Source of the DNA: VXPQ01 sp965116435
GTDB taxonomy: Bacteria > Bacteroidota > Rhodothermia > Rhodothermales > VXPQ01
Assembly: GCA_965116435.1 (NCBI GenBank)
Contig: OZ220686.1
Coordinates: 2,914,001 to 2,978,000 of the forward strand
Reading direction: 5' to 3'
DNA: 64,000 bases
Positions 55,298-64,000 of the stretch are shown piece by piece. The notes beneath the pieces are model-generated. The model was not told where the DNA came from and searched no databases. It was given only the letters and a program-made list of their open reading frames with translations. Both the position numbers and the translations under genes were made by a program. The number at the start of each line of letters is the position of its first letter. Within the stretch, counting starts at the first letter, position 1.

Positions 55298-56650
55298 CTA
55301 CGGCGCGCGCACGGTGGTCGTTTCGGCAATCCAGGCGTAGCAGCCGTAATTCACCTCGTAGGATTGTCCGGGCTCCCAGTTTTTGAAGAAGAGGGCTTCC
55401 TGGTCCGGGAAACTGCGCCGGTAGGTGGCGATTTTCTGGTTCGCCTGCGCGGCCACGCTTGAATCCCGGGCCCGCGCCAATTCGTAATAATCCACGGCCA
55501 GCCAGTAGACCGCCCGGTCTTCCCGCTCGAAGCTTCCGCAATTCGACACGGCGGTAGCGTACAGGTCTCCGATGGCGATATAGGCATGGCCGTAGTTCGC
55601 GTCGATCTGCGCAGACTGCCGGAAGAAGGACCGCGCCTGGGAAACGGCGCCTTCCTGTTGCCGGGCAATGCCCAGATTAAACAGAATGTCCCGCCGGATC
55701 GTAGCCTCTGCATCGTCGGCAAGCAAGGTCAGCGCTTCTTCGTAGTAGGCTGTGGCCTGCGCGGCGTTCCCGTCCTGCAGGTGCAGTTCGCCAAGGCGGC
55801 GGTACGTCAGGGGCGAGGGATCCATTTCGAGCAGGCGTTCGCCGAGTTCCGCGCCTTCGTCGCGGTAGCCCAGCTCCAGGTAGATGTCGAACAGTTCTGC
55901 GGTTACCTCCATGTTTTCCGGATCGCCTTCGAGGCGCGTCTGGAGAAATTCAAGACGTTCTTCCGGGGTATTGAACAGCGTGTTGCGTACTTCCGTGAGG
56001 TATGCAGCGACGTCCGCATTGTCTGGATAGCATGCTTCTGCCTCGTTGGCCAGGTTCACGGCGCGCTGTTTGTCGCCGTTTCGGGCGGCGTCGTCGATGA
56101 TGATGCGCATATAGTATGCATCGATGTTGCACCCGATCATGGCGTACGCCTCGTTGTAGACGTCCGCAAACGTGGGCGGGTCGCCGCTCAACGTCTGCTG
56201 GTGCTCCTGCAGGAAGCGGCCCTTGCGAAGCATCCATTGGGATTCGTCGAACTCAATGGCGCGTTCCCTCATGTGGGTCACGGATCGGTTGAACCAGACA
56301 TAGGCCGAATCGAGGTAGGCCTGCTTGCCCTCTTCGCTCGGCGCTTCCTCGGCCAGCGCGGCGTAGAGTTCCACGGCCCGTTCGTAGTTCCGGTCGTCGT
56401 TCCGGGGATACTCGGGCGCATTATCCAGGATCCACTGGAGGTTGGGCAGTGAACTCAGATAATTTTTGTTCTTGAAATCCTCGTAGTAGAGGCTGTAATG
56501 TACGCCTTTGTCCTGATCGCTCACGGCGTTCGCCTCGTCGGACTGGGCCCGGACACCCTGCGCCGGTCCGATAGCCCATGCGGCCGCAAGCAATAAAGAT
56601 GCGATGAGCCCCCTGGTGCAAAGAGGGGCAGGCTTTACGATGCGTCGCAT
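55298..56650 (-). CDS. Secreted tetratricopeptide-repeat protein
   Basis: This is a 450-residue protein with a signal peptide (GLIASLLLAAAWAIGPAQGV, cleaved near VRAQ). Several TPR-like helical pairs follow, best seen at about residues 240-380: AELFDIYLELGYRDEGAELG, RRLGELHLQDGNAAQATAYY and DILFNLGIARQQEGAVSQAR. It is probably a periplasmic or surface-associated scaffold. The near-terminal NYGCYAWIAE has a Cys that could pair with the Cys in SNCGSF. It sits between eno and an outer-membrane barrel gene. No specific role is known. Confidence 0.8.
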   Translation of the reverse strand: MRRIVKPAPLCTRGLIASLLLAAAWAIGPAQGVRAQSDEANAVSDQDKGVHYSLYYEDFKNKNYLSSLPNLQWILDNAPEYPRNDDRNYERAVELYAALAEEAPSEEGKQAYLDSAYVWFNRSVTHMRERAIEFDESQWMLRKGRFLQEHQQTLSGDPPTFADVYNEAYAMIGCNIDAYYMRIIIDDAARNGDKQRAVNLANEAEACYPDNADVAAYLTEVRNTLFNTPEERLEFLQTRLEGDPENMEVTAELFDIYLELGYRDEGAELGERLLEMDPSPLTYRRLGELHLQDGNAAQATAYYEEALTLLADDAEATIRRDILFNLGIARQQEGAVSQARSFFRQSAQIDANYGHAYIAIGDLYATAVSNCGSFEREDRAVYWLAVDYYELARARDSSVAAQANQKIATYRRSFPDQEALFFKNWEPGQSYEVNYGCYAWIAETTTVRAP

Positions 56651-56694
56651 GATTAAAGCTCGTCTTGTGAAAAGGGGATGTCTTCCTTAAGTAA

Positions 56695-58068
56695 TTAACG
56701 TAATCTTGGGGTTTGGAACCAGCGTTCGCCAATATTCACCGACAGGGATATTCGGTAGAATACATCGCGCACGAGATTGCCGCTGGCGTTGCCGCGTATG
56801 CCGGCCTGTATGTTCAGGTCAAGGCGCGCGCCGGGCACGAGCGTGGGCAAGCCAAACCCCGCCGACGCCATGGCGGTTTCGATGTTCGTGTTCCTGTCCG
56901 GTGAAATATACGCCCGATCCCACGAAATTCCGAAGCGGTACGCCACGCGCGCGGGCCATGCCGCCAGCAGGTCGTTGCCCGCAGGGAGAAATTCGAAGCC
57001 GGCGCCCATGTGCAGGGCGTTCGATAATCCTTGCGCGCTTCCCGGTTGGTAGCCCGGCAGGGGAATCGTGCTTTTCATGTTGGTCCACGGGGCGATCTCG
57101 CCGCCTGCCGACAAGGTCCATCGCGCATCGGGATAATACGCCACGCCCAGGCCCAGTTGCCAGGGAATATCGACGTCGCCGGAGACGGCTGTGCCCAGCG
57201 TATCCCGGTTGAGTTGCAGCCCCAGCGAAGTCACCCGTTCGCCCGACAGGGTTGCGGGAAGCGTAAACGTGGCGCCCAGACTGAAGTAATCGTTGTCCGC
57301 CAGTACGTCCTGGAGGCTGAACAATGCGCCGAACGTGGCCGAAAATCCGTGCAACCGGGTCGAGGTCTCGAGGTGGGTGTCCAGAAACGAAGGGCTGGAG
57401 GCGCCCTCCAGAAAGATGGTTTCCCGTCCCTCGTCGATGATGCCGAACAGGGCGTTCAGGGAGGCCCCGATGCGGATATTGGGATGCACTCTATACCCTG
57501 CGCCGCCGGTAATTTGCTGTATTCCCCCGGATCCGAAGAAATTTACGCGATACCCTATCGTATCGGGTTGGGCCGGATCGCCGGAAAAAAGCGTGCCGTC
57601 GTTCCCCACATGGTAGCTCACGCGCGAAAACGGAGCGAATCCGAACGCCACGCCCAGCTTCCGCGAAAGGATCGGGAAGCCGATCTGTACGCCGCTCAGC
57701 TGGCCCGACGCCAGACGGCTGGCCTCGTTGGCTTCGTCGGAAGTCACCAGGCTCTGGTAGGCGAAGCCCGCCGAAATCCGCGTGAGCGCCTGATCGGCCC
57801 AGCTTCCCGGATTATTCGGGTTTACGTACTGCAACGAATGGAGCGCATATCCGACATGTCCCACGCCTGCGCCCTGTCCGCCCGTATGCGCCTGCAAGGC
57901 CCCGATGCCGAAGCGGGAATACAACGAGCCGTCGCGGGCGTCTTGCGCCCCGGCCGGCGCTGCGGCGAGCATGCCGGCGACAAGACACAGCACGGCGTAC
58001 GTCACGGGCGCCCGGACGAAGCGGTCGCCGCCGGATCCTGCGCGGAAAAACGAGAGCAATGGCGTCAT
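56695..58068 (-). CDS. Outer-membrane beta-barrel protein (FadL-like fold)
   Basis: This protein of about 457 residues has a signal peptide (APVTYAVLCLVAGMLAAAPA, cleaved near GAQ). The mature start is DGSLYSRFGIGALQAHTGG, typical of FadL/OmpP1-like or related Bacteroidota barrels. Alternating strands run to the C-terminus, which ends FYRISLSVNIGERWF. ATG at 58068 was taken; a TTG at 58089 would overlap the upstream stop by 3 bases. It is probably coupled to the lipoprotein upstream. Substrate is unknown. Confidence 0.75.
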   Translation of the reverse strand: MTPLLSFFRAGSGGDRFVRAPVTYAVLCLVAGMLAAAPAGAQDARDGSLYSRFGIGALQAHTGGQGAGVGHVGYALHSLQYVNPNNPGSWADQALTRISAGFAYQSLVTSDEANEASRLASGQLSGVQIGFPILSRKLGVAFGFAPFSRVSYHVGNDGTLFSGDPAQPDTIGYRVNFFGSGGIQQITGGAGYRVHPNIRIGASLNALFGIIDEGRETIFLEGASSPSFLDTHLETSTRLHGFSATFGALFSLQDVLADNDYFSLGATFTLPATLSGERVTSLGLQLNRDTLGTAVSGDVDIPWQLGLGVAYYPDARWTLSAGGEIAPWTNMKSTIPLPGYQPGSAQGLSNALHMGAGFEFLPAGNDLLAAWPARVAYRFGISWDRAYISPDRNTNIETAMASAGFGLPTLVPGARLDLNIQAGIRGNASGNLVRDVFYRISLSVNIGERWFQTPRLR

Positions 58069-58085
58069 GGCGCGACGGAGTGCGG

Positions 58086-59285
58086 TCAATAGATCGGGGT
58101 CAGCGTGATAAACCCGGAGGGCGCCTGCCGGTCGGCGTCCGCATCGGCGTCGTACAACAGCACGGGGTTCATCGAACTGTAATAGTAGTAGTAACTTGCG
58201 TGGTCCTCGACCAGGCTTATGGGCAAACTGGTCGGGTTGGGCATCCGAAGCTCGAACACCATGTCTTCCGCAATGCGATCCTCAATCAAGCGGGCCAGCC
58301 CTGGACCTTCGAATACGAAACGGCCCTCTTCGTCCATCGTGCTCCGGCCCAGCACGGTATAGGCGGTGTCTTCCGGCGCGCGCGTATACAAGTCCAGCGT
58401 GCGGAGCATGGGACGTTCGAAATGCGTCGGGGCATTTTGCTGGAGCGTCAGGGTGTCTGCCCATAGCATGAAGGTGGCCCGGTTCACAGAAAGCGGCTCG
58501 CCCGACGCATGGATGTCGCTGGAGACGGAGAGCGAAAATTCGGGATTGGGCCCAAGCCCTGCCTGCATCAGGAAGCGGCCTTCGGGGATATTCGCCGGGG
58601 CCGTATGCGCCACAAAGGGGTAGGCTTTCCCGATCGGATGAGAAAGCGAGTCCGATCCCGTGGAAGCGAACAGGGAAGACCCTTGCGGGCCGAATCCGAC
58701 CACGGCGTTGCCTGCAACCGGGTCGATCCGGAACCCATGCAACAGGTCGCCAAGGTTCGCATTTCTGAGCGTGGCGTCGTGTTCCGAAACCCAGGAATCG
58801 GGCAGCGGAACGACGACCAGCGTGTCCGTGGCCAGGAAGGTGAATTCTGTAATAATCGATCCCGTAGCGAACGAGGCGCCGAGAGATAGGTCGTCTGTCT
58901 TCCAGTCCTCGTCGATCTGCCGCAGGGCGGCGCGCATCTCGCTGGTCGAATCGCCGTATACATAGGTCCGGCGCAGGCGCAACTCGACGGACTCGACGAC
59001 GCCGGCCCGAAAATCGTCCGAGGAGAGGGCGGTCACGTCGAAATATCCCTGCACTTCGTATCGGCCGAGCGCGGGATCGTCCACCATGCCCGTCAGGACG
59101 CGCGCGGGCCTGTCGGACGGGGTCCATTCCGTCGGGCGCAAGGACGAGAGGGGTTCGACGGTGTTGAGCGGTTCGCCTCCGGCGGCGCCCAGCAGGTCTC
59201 CGCCTACGTTGGCGGGATCGTCGCAGGCGACCAGGAGGACGCCCATGCATACGCATGCAACGAGGGAGGGCAGTACAGTCTTCAC
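58086..59285 (-). CDS. DUF4270-like lipoprotein
   Basis: This is a lipoprotein of about 399 residues. GTG at 59285 gives VKTVLPSLVACVCMGVLLVA followed by the lipid Cys in ACDDPANVGGD. An ATG at 59333 would add 16 residues before the same signal. The rest consists of beta-rich segments (SVELRLRRTYVYGD, SASFATG-like turns) resembling Bacteroidota DUF4270 proteins, which are exported envelope proteins of unknown role. The short tail has the run YYYYYSS. It precedes the barrel gene. Confidence 0.65.
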   Translation of the reverse strand: MKTVLPSLVACVCMGVLLVACDDPANVGGDLLGAAGGEPLNTVEPLSSLRPTEWTPSDRPARVLTGMVDDPALGRYEVQGYFDVTALSSDDFRAGVVESVELRLRRTYVYGDSTSEMRAALRQIDEDWKTDDLSLGASFATGSIITEFTFLATDTLVVVPLPDSWVSEHDATLRNANLGDLLHGFRIDPVAGNAVVGFGPQGSSLFASTGSDSLSHPIGKAYPFVAHTAPANIPEGRFLMQAGLGPNPEFSLSVSSDIHASGEPLSVNRATFMLWADTLTLQQNAPTHFERPMLRTLDLYTRAPEDTAYTVLGRSTMDEEGRFVFEGPGLARLIEDRIAEDMVFELRMPNPTSLPISLVEDHASYYYYYSSMNPVLLYDADADADRQAPSGFITLTPIY

Positions 59286-59430
59286 GCGGGCGCAGTGTTG
59301 AAGCAAGGTATCCGGTAGGATGAGGAACGACATCGACCGGATTTTATTGCGAAAGGCAAAACGTTGCGTATGCGCAAAACGCCGAAGGGTTCCCTGCGCG
59401 TCGCGGGCAGCGCTTCCTCAAGCGCGTCTT

Positions 59431-60198
59431 TCAGGCGGCCACCTTGCGCAGCAACTGTTCGTACGCCGCCCGGGCTGTTTCGCATTGCTCGCCGGGCGTA
59501 TCCCCAAACGATACTGCGCCGGCTGGCGTGTCCTCGCTTTGCGCAAGGGAGATGGTGGCGTCCGCAAACATACTGCCGACGCCGTTCGGGTTTTTGCCGA
59601 CAAGAGATGCGCCGTGGTCCAGGCGTTCGGCGTCCGCAAACGCGTCGTCGATCGCGTCGTCGAACGGCGCCGCGATCGGCGTGAATACGCTTTGCGTGTT
59701 TCCGAAAATGTCCTCTCCGGCGTATTCGGTTTGCAATAGCATGGGGACGAAGCCGCTCAGCCACCCGAACGCATGAATGACGTCCGGCGCCCAGCCCAGC
59801 TTGCGGATGGTTTCGAGCGAGGCCCGTCCAAAAAACAGCGCCCGCTCCATGTTATCTTCAAAAAACTGCGGATTCTGGGCCGTGCGATACACGCCTTTGC
59901 GCTTGAAATACTGGTTGTTGTCCATGAAATAGACTTGTAAGCGCGTGCCCGGTATCGAGGCCACCTTCACTTTGAGCGTTTCCGTGCGGGTAGCCATCTT
60001 GATGCGCGTTCCGGAAAGGCGAATCACTTCGTGGAGGCGATTTTTGCGTTCGCTGACGACGCCGTACCGGGGCATCATAATGCGCATTTCGTATCCTCCC
60101 TCGTTGTAGAGTTGCTCGGGGAGGTTTCGAACTATGGTTGCGGCGCCTGAAGATGTACAAAAGGGAGTGACTGCATCGGATACAAAGAGAATCTTCAT
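59431..60198 (-). CDS. Starch/glycogen synthase catalytic-domain protein, N-terminal half only
   Basis: This 255-residue protein corresponds to the N-terminal GT5 (PF08323) domain of glycogen synthase. It starts KILFVSDAVTPFCTSSG, then MMPRYGVVSERKNRLHEVIR and RLQVYFMDNNQYFKRKGVYR, ending with WAPDVIHAFGWLSGFVP. The C-terminal nucleotide-sugar half is missing, and the usual KxGGL motif near the start is replaced (SSGAA). Short forms like this are common in Bacteroidota, so it is not necessarily a fragment. Whether it is catalytic is doubtful. It is followed by 145 bases without a gene. Confidence 0.8.
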   Translation of the reverse strand: MKILFVSDAVTPFCTSSGAATIVRNLPEQLYNEGGYEMRIMMPRYGVVSERKNRLHEVIRLSGTRIKMATRTETLKVKVASIPGTRLQVYFMDNNQYFKRKGVYRTAQNPQFFEDNMERALFFGRASLETIRKLGWAPDVIHAFGWLSGFVPMLLQTEYAGEDIFGNTQSVFTPIAAPFDDAIDDAFADAERLDHGASLVGKNPNGVGSMFADATISLAQSEDTPAGAVSFGDTPGEQCETARAAYEQLLRKVAA

Positions 60199-60268
60199 CG
60201 GAATCGGATGGGTATGCCAGAATGCGTAACGATACGAAAACGAGGGTGCACGTAACCAGAAAATATAC

Positions 60269-60288
60269 GGAAAACGAATCTGTTTTCC
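60269..60288. terminator. Hairpin GGAAAAC-loop-GTTTTCC downstream of the DUF4175 gene
   Basis: GGAAAAC (60269-60275) and GTTTTCC (60282-60288) form a perfect 7-base stem with a 6-base loop. On the minus strand it follows the stop of the long DUF4175 gene by 37 bases and is trailed by TATATTTTC. It may be a weak transcription stop or part of the promoter of the next gene, which starts at 60198. Confidence 0.4.
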
Positions 60289-60325
60289 AAGTTTGGGAGA
60301 AGAAAGGCCGTTTTGGGCCGTCGGA

Positions 60326-63300
60326 TCACGGCGCCTGCTCCTCGCGCTGGAGGATCTCGAAATAGCGCCGGATCCGTTCTTCGAAGTCCGGCGCGTAGCC
60401 GCTTTCGAGGGCCCGGATCAGGTCGCGATGGAGCGTATCCGCCGGGTCTTCGGGGAGGGCGTCGGGGGGGACGTTGCGGGGCGCGTCTTGTCCTTCGCGC
60501 GATTCTCTTCGCCGTTCGCGGCCCCGTTCCTGCATGGAGCGCTGGGCGTCCAGCAGGCGTTGCAGAATCTGGCGTTGCCGTTCGATCGTTTGCGGAGCTA
60601 CGCGCCGCGCTTCCAGCTCGCGCAGCGTTTCTTCCATGTCGTCGGCGATTTTGTCCAGGTCGCCCAGCAGTTTGCCGCGGGCTTCCGGGTTGCGCCGCAC
60701 CTGGCCCAGTTGATCCCGTATGGCTTGTTGCTGCGCCCGCATTTGTTGCAGCCGCTGTTCCATATTGCTTCCGAGCCGATTCCCTTGCATGTCGTTCAGG
60801 AATTGCTGGATTTGCTGGTTCAGTTGCTGTTGCTGCTGCGCCATTTGCTGCATTTGCTGCATGACCTGCTGCATGCTGTTGCCGCCGCCGGATCCCTGCT
60901 GATTCATGAGCTGGTCCAGTACGTTGGCCAGCAGCAAGGCCAGTTCGTTCAAGTGCATCATGGAGGCGGTCTGGCGGCCTCCCGCCTCGGCGACCGCCCG
61001 ATCCGTCATGGCGCTTGTGGCTTGTTCCATTTCCATAAGCGCCTGTCCCGACAGGCGTTGCACTTCCCTGCTCAACTGGGGAATGTTTTTTTCAAGGCTT
61101 CTGAGGGAGTCAATGACCGTAGCGAACCCCGCGGACAAGGCATCCTGCAGGCGAGCCTCCTCCCGTAGCGAGGGTTGATTCGAAACATGCTCAAGGAGAT
61201 TTTTGCGAAGCGTTTCCTGCTCCTGCGAGAGCGTGAGCACATCGCCGAGCGCTCGCCGCAACCCCGCGAGGTTGATTTGCCGTTGCGCGCCCTGCATGCT
61301 GGATTGCAGGGCGTTCAGGTCGTTTCGAAGGCGCCGGAACCATTGTTGCATGCGTTGTTGCCCGGATTGCGCTTCGTCCAGCTGGTTGGAGCGCAGCTGA
61401 TCGGCGTTTTCCATCAATTGCTGCGGCATGTTTTGCTCCTGCATTGAGCGGTTCAGCTGTTGCATGTCGCGTGCCGGGCCCTGCTGCATTTCCTGGATCC
61501 GCTGTTGCGCCTCGTTCATTAATTCTTCCAGTTGCTGCATTTCTTCTACGGCGCTTTCCTGTCGCTGCGCGAGCCGTTCCTGTTCGGAGGGGTCTTGCGG
61601 CGTTCCGTTTTCGTCTTCGGCGTCGCCTGCGGACGCTTCCGGGTCCTGTTCCGAAGGCGCTTGCGCTTCGTCTGCCGGGTCTGCCGGGGCGGACGGGTCT
61701 TCCGGGTTTTCGGGATTTGCCTGGTTTTCGGCGCCTTCCGGGTCTTCCTGTTGCAGCCCGGCGGTTTCTTCCTCCATGCGTTCTTGCTGACGCGCCAGTT
61801 CTTCGGCCCTGCGCGCCGCTTCTTCGAGGCTTTGTTGCGCACGCAAATTCTTGAACAATTCGAGCGTGCGCTCCAGGCGTTGCCGGTACTGCGTTTCGCT
61901 GAATTCGAACTGCTCGATGGCTTCCTGCACCTGCGCCAGGTCCAGGTTGGCGATAGCCTCCTGCAATTGCGCCATCGCCTCCCGGAATTCAGGCGAATCG
62001 ATCTCCTCGACGACTTCTTGCAGTTCCTGGTACAGCGAAAGCGTTTCGTCGCTTAGCAGATTGTTGCGCTCGGCGGTGCGGTTCATGGATTCGACCTGCT
62101 GGACCAGATCGTTTACCTGCTCCTCCATGCGTTGCTGCTGTTGCTCAATCTGCTCCAGCTGCCGCTGGTCTTCCCAGTCCGCGCGCTGTTTGTTGCGCAC
62201 CTCGTCGCGCAGTTCGTCGAATTGTTCGTCCAACTGCTCCGCCTGGTCCAGGATGTCGAGGAGTCGGGATTCTACGCCTTCCTGCTCCTCGCGCAAGGAT
62301 TCGTACCGTTCGGCGAGCGACGGCATCCGGAGGAAGCGCGGCGCCGTTTGCGCCGCCTTGTAGCCCGCCCAGGCATCATTGTCGCGCACGCGCACAAAGT
62401 ATTCGATCACGTCTCCCGGGACCGGATCGAGGGAGGTCGTTTCGCCGATAAGCCAGACGTAGGTCAGGCGTTGATCCGGCAAGCGCGGATCGGGGAGGGG
62501 CAACGGAATCTTTTCGAACGTGTCGGAAGGCTCGCCGAAGCGGCTTTCCGAAAGCCGGTAGAACAGCGCAAGGTCATGGAATCCGAAGTCGTCCCGGATG
62601 CTGCCTTCGAGCGTGCGTTGCAGCGTTTCGTCCAGCAAGGCGTCCGGCTCCGGGCGCGTCAGCAGGATGGACGGCGCGCTGTCTTCCTCGACGGAAATGG
62701 TATACTCGATGGGGTCATGGTTGTGCGCGCCCCGGGCATTTTCCAGCAGGATCCGGTACGCCCCCTTCCTTGTTATCGTGAAGGCGCCCGCCGCGCGTCC
62801 GTCGCGTATTTCGAGCGGGGCGGAGGCGCCGTCGTCGAAGGCGATGGCGGCCCGGACGGTTTCGGAGCCGCCGAGGGCAAGATCAAGGTCCACGCGCGTG
62901 CCGGGCAACCCCGCCACGTCGCCCATGTCCGGGTCCAGTTCCTGCGCGGGGAGGCCTGCGTAGGCCGGAGGGCGCAGCGTGATCCGAAGGCTGCGGACCA
63001 GCGGGTAGTCGATGACGGATACGCGACGCCATGGGCTGGCTACGGGGCCCGCCGTCACGCGATAGCGCAGCGGCCGCCGGACATTCTCTATTTCGTGCCG
63101 GAATACGCCGATTGAATCTTCCCGCAGGCGCAGGGTCTCAACGTGATCTTCGGTATCGCGCCGGATCGCTATTTCGAGGACGTCGGGCCGTTCTTGTCCT
63201 GTCGTGCGGGCTTCGATGGTGAGCGTGGACCCCTTGGCTATTTCGATGTCGCCGGGCGTTACGTGGAGCTGGAACGGGACCGGGCGGTCGAAATGGGCAC

Positions 63301-63877
63301 CAGGCGAAAGGAGGCGGGCCGAGGCGCCCGTGAAGGTTCCGGGCGCGGCGGCCAGGAAGGCCAGCAACAAAATAACCGGGATGGCGGCAAAGCGCAGGCT
63401 CCGTTTCGCTTTGGAAAAATCGGCCACGGTTTCGAACGGGACGGCCTCGACGTCGGCGCCCAGCATATGCATGGCTTCATCCAGGAGGGGCGGCGGCGCG
63501 TCGCTGTGCCGACCTTCCGAAAGGTCCAGCAGGTTTACGAGGCGGTCCCCGATGCGCGGCATGCGATGCCCGATCTCGCGGGCGACGACATGCAGGGGGC
63601 GGTCGCGCAAAAGCCCCGACAGCATCAGCAGGGGGCGAATCAGGAACCAGGCCAGCAGGCCCAGCGAAGTCCACCCGACGGCCTGGAGCAGCACGCTTCG
63701 CGGGGTTACGTCCAGCCGCCATCCCGCCTCGATGAGCGTCGCCACAAGCCATAGCCCGGCCACGGCGCCTGCGGTCAGGACGCACCCGAAGAGAAATTCG
63801 GCCAGTGTCATGCGCCGGGCCGTGGCGCGCAGGCGCGCTCGAATGCGCTGCAGAAGTTCAGAGGATTTGTCGTGCAT
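60326..63877 (-). CDS. DUF4175 family membrane protein with Gln-rich coiled coils
   Basis: This 1183-residue protein has two membrane segments near residues 25-50 and 65-90 and a third near 160-180 (AAIPVILLLAFLAAAPGTFT). A large extracytoplasmic part of beta-rich modules follows (residues about 195-530), then a very long Gln/Glu-rich coiled coil (QQQQRMEEQVNDLVQQVES, MQQMAQQQQQLNQQIQQFLN) with an acidic Pro/Asn/Glu spacer (about 715-765). This layout fits Bacteroidota DUF4175 proteins of unknown function. The start MHDKSSELLQRIRARL follows an A-rich leader. The 123 bases beyond (63878-64000) carry its promoter region; no gene is seen there. Confidence 0.85.
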   Translation of the reverse strand: MHDKSSELLQRIRARLRATARRMTLAEFLFGCVLTAGAVAGLWLVATLIEAGWRLDVTPRSVLLQAVGWTSLGLLAWFLIRPLLMLSGLLRDRPLHVVAREIGHRMPRIGDRLVNLLDLSEGRHSDAPPPLLDEAMHMLGADVEAVPFETVADFSKAKRSLRFAAIPVILLLAFLAAAPGTFTGASARLLSPGAHFDRPVPFQLHVTPGDIEIAKGSTLTIEARTTGQERPDVLEIAIRRDTEDHVETLRLREDSIGVFRHEIENVRRPLRYRVTAGPVASPWRRVSVIDYPLVRSLRITLRPPAYAGLPAQELDPDMGDVAGLPGTRVDLDLALGGSETVRAAIAFDDGASAPLEIRDGRAAGAFTITRKGAYRILLENARGAHNHDPIEYTISVEEDSAPSILLTRPEPDALLDETLQRTLEGSIRDDFGFHDLALFYRLSESRFGEPSDTFEKIPLPLPDPRLPDQRLTYVWLIGETTSLDPVPGDVIEYFVRVRDNDAWAGYKAAQTAPRFLRMPSLAERYESLREEQEGVESRLLDILDQAEQLDEQFDELRDEVRNKQRADWEDQRQLEQIEQQQQRMEEQVNDLVQQVESMNRTAERNNLLSDETLSLYQELQEVVEEIDSPEFREAMAQLQEAIANLDLAQVQEAIEQFEFSETQYRQRLERTLELFKNLRAQQSLEEAARRAEELARQQERMEEETAGLQQEDPEGAENQANPENPEDPSAPADPADEAQAPSEQDPEASAGDAEDENGTPQDPSEQERLAQRQESAVEEMQQLEELMNEAQQRIQEMQQGPARDMQQLNRSMQEQNMPQQLMENADQLRSNQLDEAQSGQQRMQQWFRRLRNDLNALQSSMQGAQRQINLAGLRRALGDVLTLSQEQETLRKNLLEHVSNQPSLREEARLQDALSAGFATVIDSLRSLEKNIPQLSREVQRLSGQALMEMEQATSAMTDRAVAEAGGRQTASMMHLNELALLLANVLDQLMNQQGSGGGNSMQQVMQQMQQMAQQQQQLNQQIQQFLNDMQGNRLGSNMEQRLQQMRAQQQAIRDQLGQVRRNPEARGKLLGDLDKIADDMEETLRELEARRVAPQTIERQRQILQRLLDAQRSMQERGRERRRESREGQDAPRNVPPDALPEDPADTLHRDLIRALESGYAPDFEERIRRYFEILQREEQAP

Positions 63878-64000
63878 ACCGCAAAAACCGCCAGGAACAG
63901 ATTTTTTGTGTACCGCATCGCCCCAAGGGAGTTTCCCGGAATGGCTCGCCGTCCGGCATTATAGTTTCGGCATTCGTACCTTGGGAGAAGAGCCATGCGA

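Noticed and set aside
63808..63996. Minus-strand 62-codon frame beyond the DUF4175 start
   Set aside because: It overlaps the DUF4175 N-terminus in another frame and shows no signal, domain or ribosome site; the region is more likely the promoter of that gene.

Overview
The window looks like a piece of a high-GC Bacteroidota-related chromosome, most likely Rhodothermota/Rhodothermales or a close relative. The reasons are three secreted proteins ending in a type IX secretion (T9SS) sorting domain of the NYPNPFNPST...LLGQEV type, an LptD/LptG outer membrane, a Bacteroidota-type short starch-synthase domain protein, a DUF4175 protein, and a SUF-only Fe-S system in a GC-rich background. The proteins are not extremely acidic, so a Salinibacter-like hyperhalophile is not indicated. 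I saw no tRNA, rRNA or CRISPR array.

Layout. 1-340: start of a TPM-domain membrane protein, cut by the window edge. 354-489: deleted copy of a terminal-inverted-repeat element. 596-7326 (minus): sufB-C-D-S-E-sufT followed directly by an orphan modB; sufA is divergent at 7478. 7855-11328: DUF192 lipoprotein, two tandem small basic paralogues, etfA/etfB. 11431-13296: small secreted protein and hemW, the latter carrying an in-frame 30-bp minisatellite. 13362-18412: accessory island with a decayed toxin and its antitoxin, an HTH gene next to a nonsense-interrupted unknown gene, a small protein with an internal 127-bp duplication, a B3/B4-domain protein, a lipoprotein and three copies of a roughly 70-125 bp repeat, and a VapC/Phd pair with a candidate operator.

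18531-32040: housekeeping genes (glutaryl-CoA dehydrogenase-like, ppdK, topA, rsgA, an unknown overlapping pair, lon, cystathionine beta-synthase), with one full 255-bp inverted-repeat element between lon and cbs. 32091-40585: three consecutive T9SS cargo genes built of Calx-beta-like modules; the second and third are tandem duplicates differing by module number. 40679-45389: inositol catabolism genes iolG-iolD-iolE-iolB. 45529-45782: second full copy of the element, in inverted orientation, directly before a DUF3467 gene. 46179-49706: lptG, sucC, orphan ABC ATPase. 49747-63877, all minus: lptD, ROK kinase, ftsB/divIC, eno, TPR protein, outer-membrane beta-barrel, DUF4270-like lipoprotein, starch-synthase-domain protein, DUF4175 protein.

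How it fits together: the suf genes build Fe-S clusters that proteins such as HemW need. Etf and the acyl-CoA dehydrogenase would form one electron-transfer branch. Eno, PpdK, SucC and the ROK kinase are central carbon metabolism. The iol genes feed inositol into it. LptD/LptG, the TPR and beta-barrel genes and the T9SS cargo serve the envelope. The parts most worth a second look are the inverted-repeat element family, the modular T9SS array, the accessory island at 13.3-18.4 kb and several unrecognised small gene pairs.
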